Shown here one piece after another: positions 35,714-43,599 of a DNA stretch of 64,000 bases (position 1 is its first letter; each line of letters opens with the position of its first letter). The notes beneath the pieces are model-generated. The model did not search any database, was not told where the DNA came from, and was given only the letters and a program-made list of their open reading frames with translations. Position numbers and translations under genes: made by a program. This stretch comes from Gp7-AA6 sp036001245 (lineage in GTDB: Bacteria > Acidobacteriota > Thermoanaerobaculia > UBA5066 > Gp7-AA6): the NCBI GenBank assembly GCA_036001245.1, contig DASYUL010000142.1, positions 1 to 64,000 on the forward strand. The letters run 5' to 3'.

Positions 35714-36510
35714 GCCCGGCGCCGCTCTCCTCCCGGGAAATCCTCCGCGCCCATCTGCGCGAGATGCCGCTCCACCGGGTCATCATGAGGTCGATCGAGG
35801 CCCGAATCCTGGCGTCGGTGGACTACCCGCGGCCGATCCTCGACGTCGGCTGCGGCGACGGACACTTCGCTTCGGTCGTTTTTCCCGACGGTCTCGACGC
35901 CGGGCTCGACCCCGGTATGGACGAGACGGTCGAATCGAGCCGCCGTGGCGTCTATCGTCTCGTCGTCCGCGCGTCTTCGACCGCGATGCCGTTCGCCGAC
36001 GCGTCGTTCGGGTCGGTCGTCTCGAACTGCGTCTTCGAGCACATTCTCGACATCGAGACGACCGTCGCGGAGATCGCGCGAGTCCTGAAGCCCGGTGGGC
36101 GGTTCGCCTGCACCGTCGTCGGGAACCACTTCAACGAGCTCCTGACCGACGAGCGCGCCTGGGCGCGGCTCGGGCTCGCCCGCGCACATCGCGCCTACGT
36201 CGACTGGTTCAACCGCAAATCCATTCACTACCGGTGGGACTCGCCCGAGACGTGGGCCGACCGTTTCCGGCGGGCGGGATTCCGGATCGAGTCGTGGAGG
36301 TACTACCAGTCACCCTCCGCCGCGCGCGCGTTTCACCGCGCGCATTACCTGAGCATTCCCCACCTCGTCGCTCGGAAACTGACCGGCCGATGGGTGCCCT
36401 TTCCATCCCTGTACGATCGGTCGTTCTGGATCCGGAAGTATCTGCCGTTCGTCGACGAGCCTCCGCCGGAGCGCGGCTCGTGCATCGCCTTCGTCTGCTC
36501 GCTAGAATGA
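35710..36510 (+). CDS. Class I SAM-dependent methyltransferase (Methyltransf_11 type)
   Basis: 266 residues. RPILDVGCGDGHFAS is the SAM-binding loop; TAMPFADASFGSVVSNCVF and VLKPGGRFACTVVG are motifs II and III. The C-terminal ~100 residues hold an FNRKSIHYRWDSPETWADRF segment that I cannot assign. TTG start on the stop of the GT4 gene. Probably modifies a sugar of the same glycan. 34 nt separate it from the epimerase gene. Confidence 0.85.
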   Translation: MSPAPLSSREILRAHLREMPLHRVIMRSIEARILASVDYPRPILDVGCGDGHFASVVFPDGLDAGLDPGMDETVESSRRGVYRLVVRASSTAMPFADASFGSVVSNCVFEHILDIETTVAEIARVLKPGGRFACTVVGNHFNELLTDERAWARLGLARAHRAYVDWFNRKSIHYRWDSPETWADRFRRAGFRIESWRYYQSPSAARAFHRAHYLSIPHLVARKLTGRWVPFPSLYDRSFWIRKYLPFVDEPPPERGSCIAFVCSLE

Positions 36511-36544
36511 CCCGTTTTCTGCAATAGGAGGAGCGTCGGGTTCC

Positions 36545-37612
36545 ATGAGGGTTCTGATCACTGGAGGAGCGGGCTTCATCGGCTCGAACGCCGCGCGACG
36601 TTTCTCCGAGCTCGGGCACGAGACCGTGCTCTTCGACAACCTTTCGCGCCCGGCGGCCCGGTACAACCTCCGCTGGCTCCAGGGTCTCCATCCCGGAGTG
36701 CGGTTCGTGCAGGGCGACATCCGCAACGAGAACGATCTGCGGATCATCGAGCAGGAGCCATTCGACGCGATTCTGCACCTCGCGGCGCAGGTCGCCGTAA
36801 CGACGTCGATCGTCGATCCGGTCGAAGACTGGGGCTCGAACGCGCTCGGCACCTTCCGGGTGCTCGAGGCGATCCGGCACCGGTACGCATCGACCCCGGA
36901 GAAGGCGCCGCTCCTCATCTACTCTTCGACGAACAAGGTCTACGGGCACCTGACGTCGGGCGAGACGCTGCGCGACGGGCGCTGGGACCTCGCGACCGCG
37001 ACGCACGGGGTGTCGGAGTCGGAGACTCTTTCGTTCGAGTCCCCGTACGGCTGCTCGAAGGGCGCGGCCGATCAGTACGTGATCGATTACAATAGAACCT
37101 ACGGGCTTCCAACCGTAAGTTATAGACAGTCCTGTATTTACGGCCAGAGACAGATGGGTGAGGAGGATCAGGGGTGGGTCGCGTGGTTCGCGCTCGCGGC
37201 CACGTTCGGTCTTCCGCTCACGATCTACGGAGATGGGCTGCAGGTGCGGGATCTCCTTTGGGTCGACGACCTCGTGGACGCGTACATCGCCGCGACCGAC
37301 CGGCGCGAGACCGTCGCCGGACGCGCATACAACCTGGGGGGCGGGCCGGGATTCCGGCTCTCCTTGAGAGAGCTCATCGCGATGCTCGAACGGCGCCTCG
37401 GCCGCCCGATCTCGGTCGAGCACGGGCCGGCGCGGCTCGGCGACCAGAAGGTTTTCTACTGCGACATCCGGCGCGCGCGGCAGGACCTCGGCTGGGAGCC
37501 GAAGGTGGATCCCGCCACGGGTGTCGCCCGCCTGCTCGCCTGGATCGCGGAAAACCGCGAAGAGATTTCCGATTTCCTCGCTCGCAAGGGAATCCGGGTC
37601 GCCGCCGGCTGA
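36545..37612 (+). CDS. NAD-dependent epimerase, CDP-paratose/tyvelose 2-epimerase-like
   Basis: 355 residues, extended short-chain dehydrogenase fold. NAD loop: ITGGAGFIGSN. Catalytic Ser-Ser-Thr and YxxxK: IYSSTNKVYG and SPYGCSKGAADQYV. The residues around TNKVYG, RQSCIYGQRQMGEEDQGWVA and NLGGGPGF are those of CDP-paratose 2-epimerases (RfbE-like), which make tyvelose, a 3,6-dideoxyhexose of O-antigens. The other genes of a CDP-dideoxyhexose pathway are not in the window, so the exact substrate is inferred. A ribosome site (AGGAGGAG) lies ahead of the ATG. Confidence 0.88.
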   Translation: MRVLITGGAGFIGSNAARRFSELGHETVLFDNLSRPAARYNLRWLQGLHPGVRFVQGDIRNENDLRIIEQEPFDAILHLAAQVAVTTSIVDPVEDWGSNALGTFRVLEAIRHRYASTPEKAPLLIYSSTNKVYGHLTSGETLRDGRWDLATATHGVSESETLSFESPYGCSKGAADQYVIDYNRTYGLPTVSYRQSCIYGQRQMGEEDQGWVAWFALAATFGLPLTIYGDGLQVRDLLWVDDLVDAYIAATDRRETVAGRAYNLGGGPGFRLSLRELIAMLERRLGRPISVEHGPARLGDQKVFYCDIRRARQDLGWEPKVDPATGVARLLAWIAENREEISDFLARKGIRVAAG

Positions 37613-37717
37613 TCGGGATCGGCGCTCGTTGAAGGAAGGCGGACGACTCTGCGCCTGAACCGTATTCGCGCGCGCCGCGCGTTCGGAGTCATCCTCCTCG
37701 CCGGCGCGATTCTTCGT

Positions 37718-40700
37718 GTGATCGGCATCAACTGGGATGCCGGGCATCACCTCCACCCCGACGAGCGATTCATCTCGATGGTCGAGGAGAAGCTCGAGTT
37801 TCCGAAGACCCCGGCCGAGTATTTCGACTCGCAGCATTCGCCTTTGAACCCGTACAACCGTGGCTACGACTCCTTCGTCTACGGCACCCTCCCGATGTTC
37901 GTCACGAAGGCGATCGCGCGCGCGATGCACCGGGACGGCTACGGCGGCGCGCACATCGTGGGGCGGGCGCTTTCCACGATCGCCGACCTGTTCTCGATCT
38001 GGCTCGCGTACCTCCTCGTCCGCCGGTTTTCGCGCGACCGGCGCGTCGCGATCGCCGCGGCGGCGCTCCTGGCGTTCTGCCCGCTTGGCATCCAGCTCTC
38101 GCACTTCTGGAACGTCGACACGTACCTGACGGCGTTCTCGACGGCGGCCCTTCTCGGCTCGGTCCGGCTCGCCCAGGGACGCGCCCGGCCGCTCGAGGTC
38201 GCGGCGACCGGCCTCGCCATCGGTCTCGCGGTCGCGTGCAAGGTGACGGCGCTCGCCCTCTTCCTTCCACTCGGTCTCGGCGTGCTCTCCGGAGCGCTCT
38301 CCGGCGGCATCCCGCGCGAGACCCGCGCCGCGGGCATCGCGGTCGCGAAGGGGGCCGGCTTCTTCGCGCTCGCCGTGGCCGCGGCGGCCCTCGGGGCACG
38401 CATCGGGCTGCCCTACGCGTTTGCCCCCGGCTTCTTCTCGTTCCGCCTCGACCCCCGCTATCTCGCCGACATGAAGCGGCTCGCCGAGCTCTCCTCGACG
38501 GTCTCCGGATTTCCTCCCGCCTTCCAGTGGGCCGGCCGGACGATCCTTTTCCCGCTCGAGAACCTCGTGCTCTGGGGAGCGGGCCCCTTCTTCGGACTCG
38601 CGGCTCTGGCGGCGCTCGTCTGGGGACTGCTCGAGCTCTCCAAAGGGCCTCGCCGCGCGCTCCTCCCCGTCCTCGCGCACGCTCTCTTCCTAATCGGGTA
38701 CCACGGGACCACGACTGTCAAGTCGATTCGCTACCTGTATCCCGCGTATCCGGCGCTCGCGGTTCTCGCGGCGCTCTTCCTCTTCGCCATCGCTTCCGCG
38801 GCCGAGCGAAGAGGATTCGCGGCGCGCATCGCGCGGTTCGCTCCGGCGATCGTGGTCGCGGGCACGTTCCTGTGGGGCCTGGCGTTCACGTCGATCTACC
38901 GCCGCGAGCACCCCCGCGTGACGGCGGCGCGCTGGATCTACGACAACATTCCGCCGCCGGCGCGCATCGGAAACGAGGCCTGGGACGACGGACAGCCGCT
39001 GCCGCTGCCGGAACACGATCCCGCCCCGTACGCGGGTCCGGTCCTCGCGATGTTCGACCCCGACTCGGCAGAGAAGGCCGAGAACGTCGTTCGCACGCTG
39101 AAAGACTCCGACTGGGTCGCGGTCACGAGCAATCGGGTCTACGGGAACGTCACCCGGGTTCCCGAAGTGTTTCCGATGTCGCGCGCCTATTACCGCGCGC
39201 TCTTCGACGGCCGGTTCGGCTTCGAGCTCGCGGCGGATTTCTCCTCCTATCCCTCGCTCGGGCCGATCAAGTTCCCCGACGACCGCGCCGAGGAACAATT
39301 CACCGTCTACGACCATCCGCGCGTGTTGCTCTTCCGCCGGACGGCTCGCTTCTCGCCTCAGCGCGCGACGCAGATCCTCCTCGCCTCGATGCCGAAGGCG
39401 CCGCCGACTCTCGGCGACTGGGAGAAGTTCCCGCGGTCCCGCCGGATCGTGAGCGCGCCGATCTACCCGCCTCGAAGAGCCGACGTCGAGAAGAACATGC
39501 GACGCGCGGCGACGCCGGAGCTCGCGATCGGCTCCGTCGGAAGCGCGATCGTGTGGTACCTCGCGATGCTGCTCGTGGGCGCGGTCGCTTTCCCGATCGC
39601 GCACGCGTTCTTCCCGCGCCTGGAGGACCGGGGGGCCGGAGTCGCCCGCACCCTCGGCCTCGTCGGGATGACTTATCTCCTGGCGATCCTCGTCCATATT
39701 CGCGCGCTCGGCAACGGCCGCGGCGCGGCCGCGATCTGCCTCATCCTGACGGCCCTCGTTTCCGGCTTTCTCTTCTGGACTTGTCGCGCGCTCGTCGTCG
39801 GTTTCTTTCGCGAGCGGTGGCGTCTCGTTCTCGAGGGAGAGATCGCGTTCGCCGTGGGATTCCTCCTGTTCCTCGGCATCCGGGCGTTCAACCCGGAGAT
39901 CTACTGGGGCGAGAAGCCGATGGACTTCTCGATCCTGAACATCCTCGTCCGCACCCGGACTTTCCCGGCCTCGGATCCCTGGTTCGCGGGCGCGCCGCTC
40001 GGCTATTACACGTTCGGCCAGCAGATGATCGCGTTCCTGACGCTCCTGACCGGCCTCTCGACGCGCTTCACCTTCAACCTCGCGTTCGGGCTGCTCGGCG
40101 GCCTCCTGTTGCAGGGCGCGTTCACCCTCGTTCGCAACTGGACCGGCCGGCTGTCGGCCGGAGTCGCGGGGGCGGCGCTGATGGCGGTTCTCGGCAACCT
40201 CGCCGGCCTCCGGGAGTGGCTCGTCAACCATCGGGAACTCGACTGGAACTACTTCTGGGCGACGTCGCGGGTCATCAAGGACACGATCAACGAGTACCCG
40301 TTCTGGAGCCTGATCTTCGCCGACCTCCACGCCCACGTGCTCGCGATGCCGATCTTCCTCCTCGTCGCGACGGCCGCGCTGCACTTCGTGCGGGTGCATG
40401 CGGCGCCTCCCGCGCGGCTCCCCTCCCGCGTCGCGTCGGGGACGATCCTCGGCTTCGCGATTTCAACGCAGGCGCTGACCAACGCCTGGGACGCGCCGCT
40501 GCTCGCCGGTGTGCTCGCGATCGTGCTCCTCGTCGCCGCCGCGACCGAGGGATTCGTGCCGGGCCGTTTCTCGCGACTGTTACCGGGCGCCGCGGCCGCC
40601 GTCGTCGTCGCCTGGGTGACACTCTTGCCGCTCTGGGTGCACGGTGGAGGAGGGCCCGGCTGGGGTTGGGAACAGGAGCCGGGCGCCCGCGCGGTCGACG

Positions 40701-42574
40701 TCGCGACGGTCTTCGGTCTCTTTTTCTTTCTCGCCTTCGCGTGGTGGATCGGGTTTCTCTCTCGACGACTTCGAGACTACGGCGTCGCCGACTCCACGCG
40801 GATCGTCGCGCTCGTGGTCATGGCGACTCTTCTCGCCGTCCTCGGCTTCACATCGGCGACGGTTCTCGGCGTCGTGGGCGTAGTGCTCTTCGCCGCCGCC
40901 GCGGCCGATCGTACGAGCGAGCCCGAAGAGCGCCTGGCGGGCGCGTTCGTCGCCGCCGCGTTCTTCCTGATCGCCTTCACTCAAAAGGTCTACATCTCAG
41001 ACCGGATGAACACGTTCTTCAAGCTCTACCTCGAGGCGTGGCTCCTCTTCGCGGTCGCCACGGCCGCGCTGGTCTTCCGCGCGAAAGACCGGCCGGGCAC
41101 GTTCGGCCGCTGGCCTCTCGCGGTTCGCGGCGTTTTCGGCCTGCTCGTTCTCGCGGCCCTCTTCACGACGGTGACCGCGGCGCGCGGTGCGGTGAGCAAC
41201 CACTTCGCGGCGTACTCGGGACCCTCACTCGACGGGCTGCGCTATCTGGACGAATCGCGACCCGGGGAGTACCGCGCGATCCTGTGGCTCCGTCGCAGCC
41301 TCCGAGGCACCCCCGTCATCCTGGAAGCACACGGCGACCCGTACCAGGACTTCGGCCGGATCTCGATGAACACGGGTCTTCCCACGGTCCTCGGATGGGA
41401 GCACCACGTGAAGCAGCGCGGAAATCCCGAATCGGACGTCGCCCTGCGCCGCGAGGCGATCCAGCGGATCTATTCGGCGACCGATGCGGCGGCGACCGAG
41501 CGGCTGCTCCGGCGGTACCACGTGGGGTACGTCTACGTCGGATGGCTCGAACGCAAGATCTACCCGCCCGCCGGGCTCCGCAAGTTCGATACCGCGAAAG
41601 ACCTCTTCGAGCCCGTCTACGAGAATCGCGAGGCGAAGGTGTACCGCGTCGTCGGCGGCGACTCGGAGGACGTCATCGCGCCGGCGCGCGAGAGCCTCCC
41701 CGCTCCCGCTGCCGGCCAGGAGGTCGTCGAGCAGGAGGAGGCGCCCGCGATCTCGGACAAGCCGGAGGAAGGGCGCCCGCCATTTTCCGGGATGAAGGAG
41801 CCGCGCGACGCGGATCTCGACGGCCGCGGGCGCCTCTGGGTCGCGGACTTCGGCAACTCACGCCTGCGGATCTATGACTCCGACGGCGGCTACCTCGGCG
41901 GCTGGGGAGGCCGAGGGGACACGACCTGGGCCATGAAGGATCCGTGCGCGGTCGCGATCCGCGGCGACGACGTCTACGTGGCCGACACGTGGAACGGGCG
42001 CGTGCAGCGGTACTCGCTCGCCGGCGAGTGGAAGAGCAAGGCGGTCGAGCTCTACGGGCCGCGCGGGGTCGCGGTCGGAAGGGACGGCAAGGTGTGGGTC
42101 ACCGACACCGGAAACCACCGGATCGTGGCCTACGACGGCGAGCTCGCGGGAAAGCAGGTGTTCGGCAAGCTCGGCGCGGCTCCCGGCGATTTCTCGAGCC
42201 CCGTCGGAATCGCCGCCGGCCTCTCGGGGTCGATTTACGTCGCCGATTCCGGCAACCGGAGGATCCAGGTCTTCGACGAAAGCGGTCGTTTCGTGCGGGC
42301 ACTGCCCGTCCGCGGCTGGGAGGGCTCGGTCGAGCCGCACCTGGAGGTCGGCGCCGACGAGACCGTCTACGCGACGGATCCCGCCGGAGGGGCCGTGATC
42401 GCCTTCGACCCAGCGGGCGCCGAGAAGGGACGCTGGACGGCCGATGACCAAGGTTCCCGATTCGACAAGCCCACGGGGCTCGCACTGGACCGCAACGCCG
42501 GTATCCTCTACGTCGTCAACTCGGGCAACAGCCGCGTCATGAAACTGACCGTCGCATCCAAGAGGTCCTCGTGA
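37718..42574 (+). CDS. Giant fusion: GT-C glycosyltransferase + DUF2298 + NHL beta-propeller
   Basis: At least 1618 residues. Residues 1-~590 are a GT-C module with NWDAGHHLHPDERFI in the first loop and many membrane helices, then a soluble part. Residues ~600-1330 are a DUF2298 module (PMDFSILNILVRTRTFPASD, INEYPFWSLIFADLHAHVLA, DRMNTFFKLYLEAW, ILEAHGDPYQDFGRIS). Residues ~1350-1615 are NHL repeats (KEPRDADLDGRGRLWVADFG; GRVWVTDTGNHRIV-like units), forming a six-bladed propeller expected in the periplasm. The annotated GTG start (37718) cuts the first membrane helix. A CTG at 37649, 9-10 nt after GAAGGAAGG, would add MRLNRIRARRAFGVILLAGAI-like sequence (first residues RLNRIRARR) and is a better start. 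Its end overlaps the NHL gene (GTGA). Confidence 0.88.
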   Translation: MIGINWDAGHHLHPDERFISMVEEKLEFPKTPAEYFDSQHSPLNPYNRGYDSFVYGTLPMFVTKAIARAMHRDGYGGAHIVGRALSTIADLFSIWLAYLLVRRFSRDRRVAIAAAALLAFCPLGIQLSHFWNVDTYLTAFSTAALLGSVRLAQGRARPLEVAATGLAIGLAVACKVTALALFLPLGLGVLSGALSGGIPRETRAAGIAVAKGAGFFALAVAAAALGARIGLPYAFAPGFFSFRLDPRYLADMKRLAELSSTVSGFPPAFQWAGRTILFPLENLVLWGAGPFFGLAALAALVWGLLELSKGPRRALLPVLAHALFLIGYHGTTTVKSIRYLYPAYPALAVLAALFLFAIASAAERRGFAARIARFAPAIVVAGTFLWGLAFTSIYRREHPRVTAARWIYDNIPPPARIGNEAWDDGQPLPLPEHDPAPYAGPVLAMFDPDSAEKAENVVRTLKDSDWVAVTSNRVYGNVTRVPEVFPMSRAYYRALFDGRFGFELAADFSSYPSLGPIKFPDDRAEEQFTVYDHPRVLLFRRTARFSPQRATQILLASMPKAPPTLGDWEKFPRSRRIVSAPIYPPRRADVEKNMRRAATPELAIGSVGSAIVWYLAMLLVGAVAFPIAHAFFPRLEDRGAGVARTLGLVGMTYLLAILVHIRALGNGRGAAAICLILTALVSGFLFWTCRALVVGFFRERWRLVLEGEIAFAVGFLLFLGIRAFNPEIYWGEKPMDFSILNILVRTRTFPASDPWFAGAPLGYYTFGQQMIAFLTLLTGLSTRFTFNLAFGLLGGLLLQGAFTLVRNWTGRLSAGVAGAALMAVLGNLAGLREWLVNHRELDWNYFWATSRVIKDTINEYPFWSLIFADLHAHVLAMPIFLLVATAALHFVRVHAAPPARLPSRVASGTILGFAISTQALTNAWDAPLLAGVLAIVLLVAAATEGFVPGRFSRLLPGAAAAVVVAWVTLLPLWVHGGGGPGWGWEQEPGARAVDVATVFGLFFFLAFAWWIGFLSRRLRDYGVADSTRIVALVVMATLLAVLGFTSATVLGVVGVVLFAAAAADRTSEPEERLAGAFVAAAFFLIAFTQKVYISDRMNTFFKLYLEAWLLFAVATAALVFRAKDRPGTFGRWPLAVRGVFGLLVLAALFTTVTAARGAVSNHFAAYSGPSLDGLRYLDESRPGEYRAILWLRRSLRGTPVILEAHGDPYQDFGRISMNTGLPTVLGWEHHVKQRGNPESDVALRREAIQRIYSATDAAATERLLRRYHVGYVYVGWLERKIYPPAGLRKFDTAKDLFEPVYENREAKVYRVVGGDSEDVIAPARESLPAPAAGQEVVEQEEAPAISDKPEEGRPPFSGMKEPRDADLDGRGRLWVADFGNSRLRIYDSDGGYLGGWGGRGDTTWAMKDPCAVAIRGDDVYVADTWNGRVQRYSLAGEWKSKAVELYGPRGVAVGRDGKVWVTDTGNHRIVAYDGELAGKQVFGKLGAAPGDFSSPVGIAAGLSGSIYVADSGNRRIQVFDESGRFVRALPVRGWEGSVEPHLEVGADETVYATDPAGGAVIAFDPAGAEKGRWTADDQGSRFDKPTGLALDRNAGILYVVNSGNSRVMKLTVASKRSS

Positions 42575-43599
42575 GCGCTTCGCCGCAAACGCCCGCGCCT
42601 CGACCTCGCGTGCGTCCGGCCACGATCGCGATCGCCGCGGTGGTCCTCCTCCTGCCGCTCGCCGCCGCGCTCTACTTCTCGCGCGGCGGGACGCGGCCGA
42701 TCGCGGGCGGTCCCGCGCAGCCGGCGGCCGACAACCCGGAAACGGCGCCCGACACGGGCCCGCACATTCGAGAAACCGTGGACTCGAGTGTGCCGCCCTT
42801 CGGCAACCTGAAGGAGCCGCGCGACGCCGCGTGGGATGACCGCGGCCGTATCTGGATCGCCGACTTCGGCAACTCGCGTCTTCGAATTTACGACGCCGAT
42901 GGCGGATCTCTCGGCGGCTGGGGCGGAAAGGGCAACGGCCCTTACAACTTCCGCGACCTCTCCGCCGTGGCCATTGGCGGCGACGACGTTTACGTCGCGG
43001 ACACGTGGAACGGTCGCATCGTGAAATTCGGCGTCGACGGGACGTCGAAAGCCGCGGCCACCGGACTTTTCGGGCCCCGCGGAATCGCGGTCGCGGGAAA
43101 CGGCAACATCTGGGTCAGCGACACCGGCAACCACCGGGTCGTGCGATACGACTCCGCGCTCTCCGGGCTCGAGGCTTTCGGGACCCACGGCGCGGAACCC
43201 GGTCAGTTCTCGAGCCCGGTCGGGATCGCCGTCGGACCCTCCGGAATCGTCTACGTGGCGGACACCGGGAACCAGCGGATCGTCCTTCTCGACCCGTCGG
43301 GAAAGTTCCAGTCGAGCTGGAAGGTCCCCGGCTGGGAGCGGGCGGTCGAGCCGCAATTCGAGGTCGACGACGACGGCAGCGTCTGGGCGACCGACCCGGG
43401 GAGCGCGGAGGCGCTCCTGTACTTCGATGGAAAGGGACAGGTGATCGATCGGCGGACGTCGGACAACCAGGGACGCCGGTTCTCCCTCCCGACGGGCCTC
43501 GCACTCGATCGCAAGAACCGCGTTCTGTACGTCGTCAACACCGGAACCAACACCGTCTCGAAGCTCCCGGTGCCGGCGGGAGTCCCGAGGAAGCCATGA
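42571..43599 (+). CDS. Membrane-anchored NHL-repeat beta-propeller protein
   Basis: 342 residues. One N-terminal membrane helix (TIAIAAVVLLLPLAAALYF, about residues 12-30), a short Pro/Ala spacer, then NHL repeats filling residues ~65-335. Repeat cores include RGRIWIADFGNSRLRIYD, DDVYVADTWNGRIVKF, NIWVSDTGNHRVVRY, IVYVADTGNQRIVLL and VLYVVNTGTNTVSKL. The propeller is very similar to the C-terminal one of the preceding giant protein, so one probably arose from the other by tandem duplication. It would face the periplasm. GTG start on the previous stop; the next gene starts on its stop (ATGA). Confidence 0.88.
   Translation: MSASPQTPAPRPRVRPATIAIAAVVLLLPLAAALYFSRGGTRPIAGGPAQPAADNPETAPDTGPHIRETVDSSVPPFGNLKEPRDAAWDDRGRIWIADFGNSRLRIYDADGGSLGGWGGKGNGPYNFRDLSAVAIGGDDVYVADTWNGRIVKFGVDGTSKAAATGLFGPRGIAVAGNGNIWVSDTGNHRVVRYDSALSGLEAFGTHGAEPGQFSSPVGIAVGPSGIVYVADTGNQRIVLLDPSGKFQSSWKVPGWERAVEPQFEVDDDGSVWATDPGSAEALLYFDGKGQVIDRRTSDNQGRRFSLPTGLALDRKNRVLYVVNTGTNTVSKLPVPAGVPRKP

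Noticed and set aside
37100..37145. A locally AT-richer stretch in the epimerase gene as a possible insertion or promoter
   Set aside because: The frame is intact and encodes the expected YNRTYGLPTVSYRQSCIYG family sequence; it is only a different codon choice.
36209..38680. An 823-codon open frame on the - strand
   Set aside because: Arg/Glu-rich translation opposite the epimerase, methyltransferase and GT-C genes; no ribosome site or recognisable domain.
38236..41877. A 1213-codon open frame on the + strand inside the giant GT-C gene
   Set aside because: It is a shadow frame of high-GC DNA: Arg/Pro/Gly-rich, with no domain signal, while the overlapping frame encodes clear GT-C and DUF2298 motifs.
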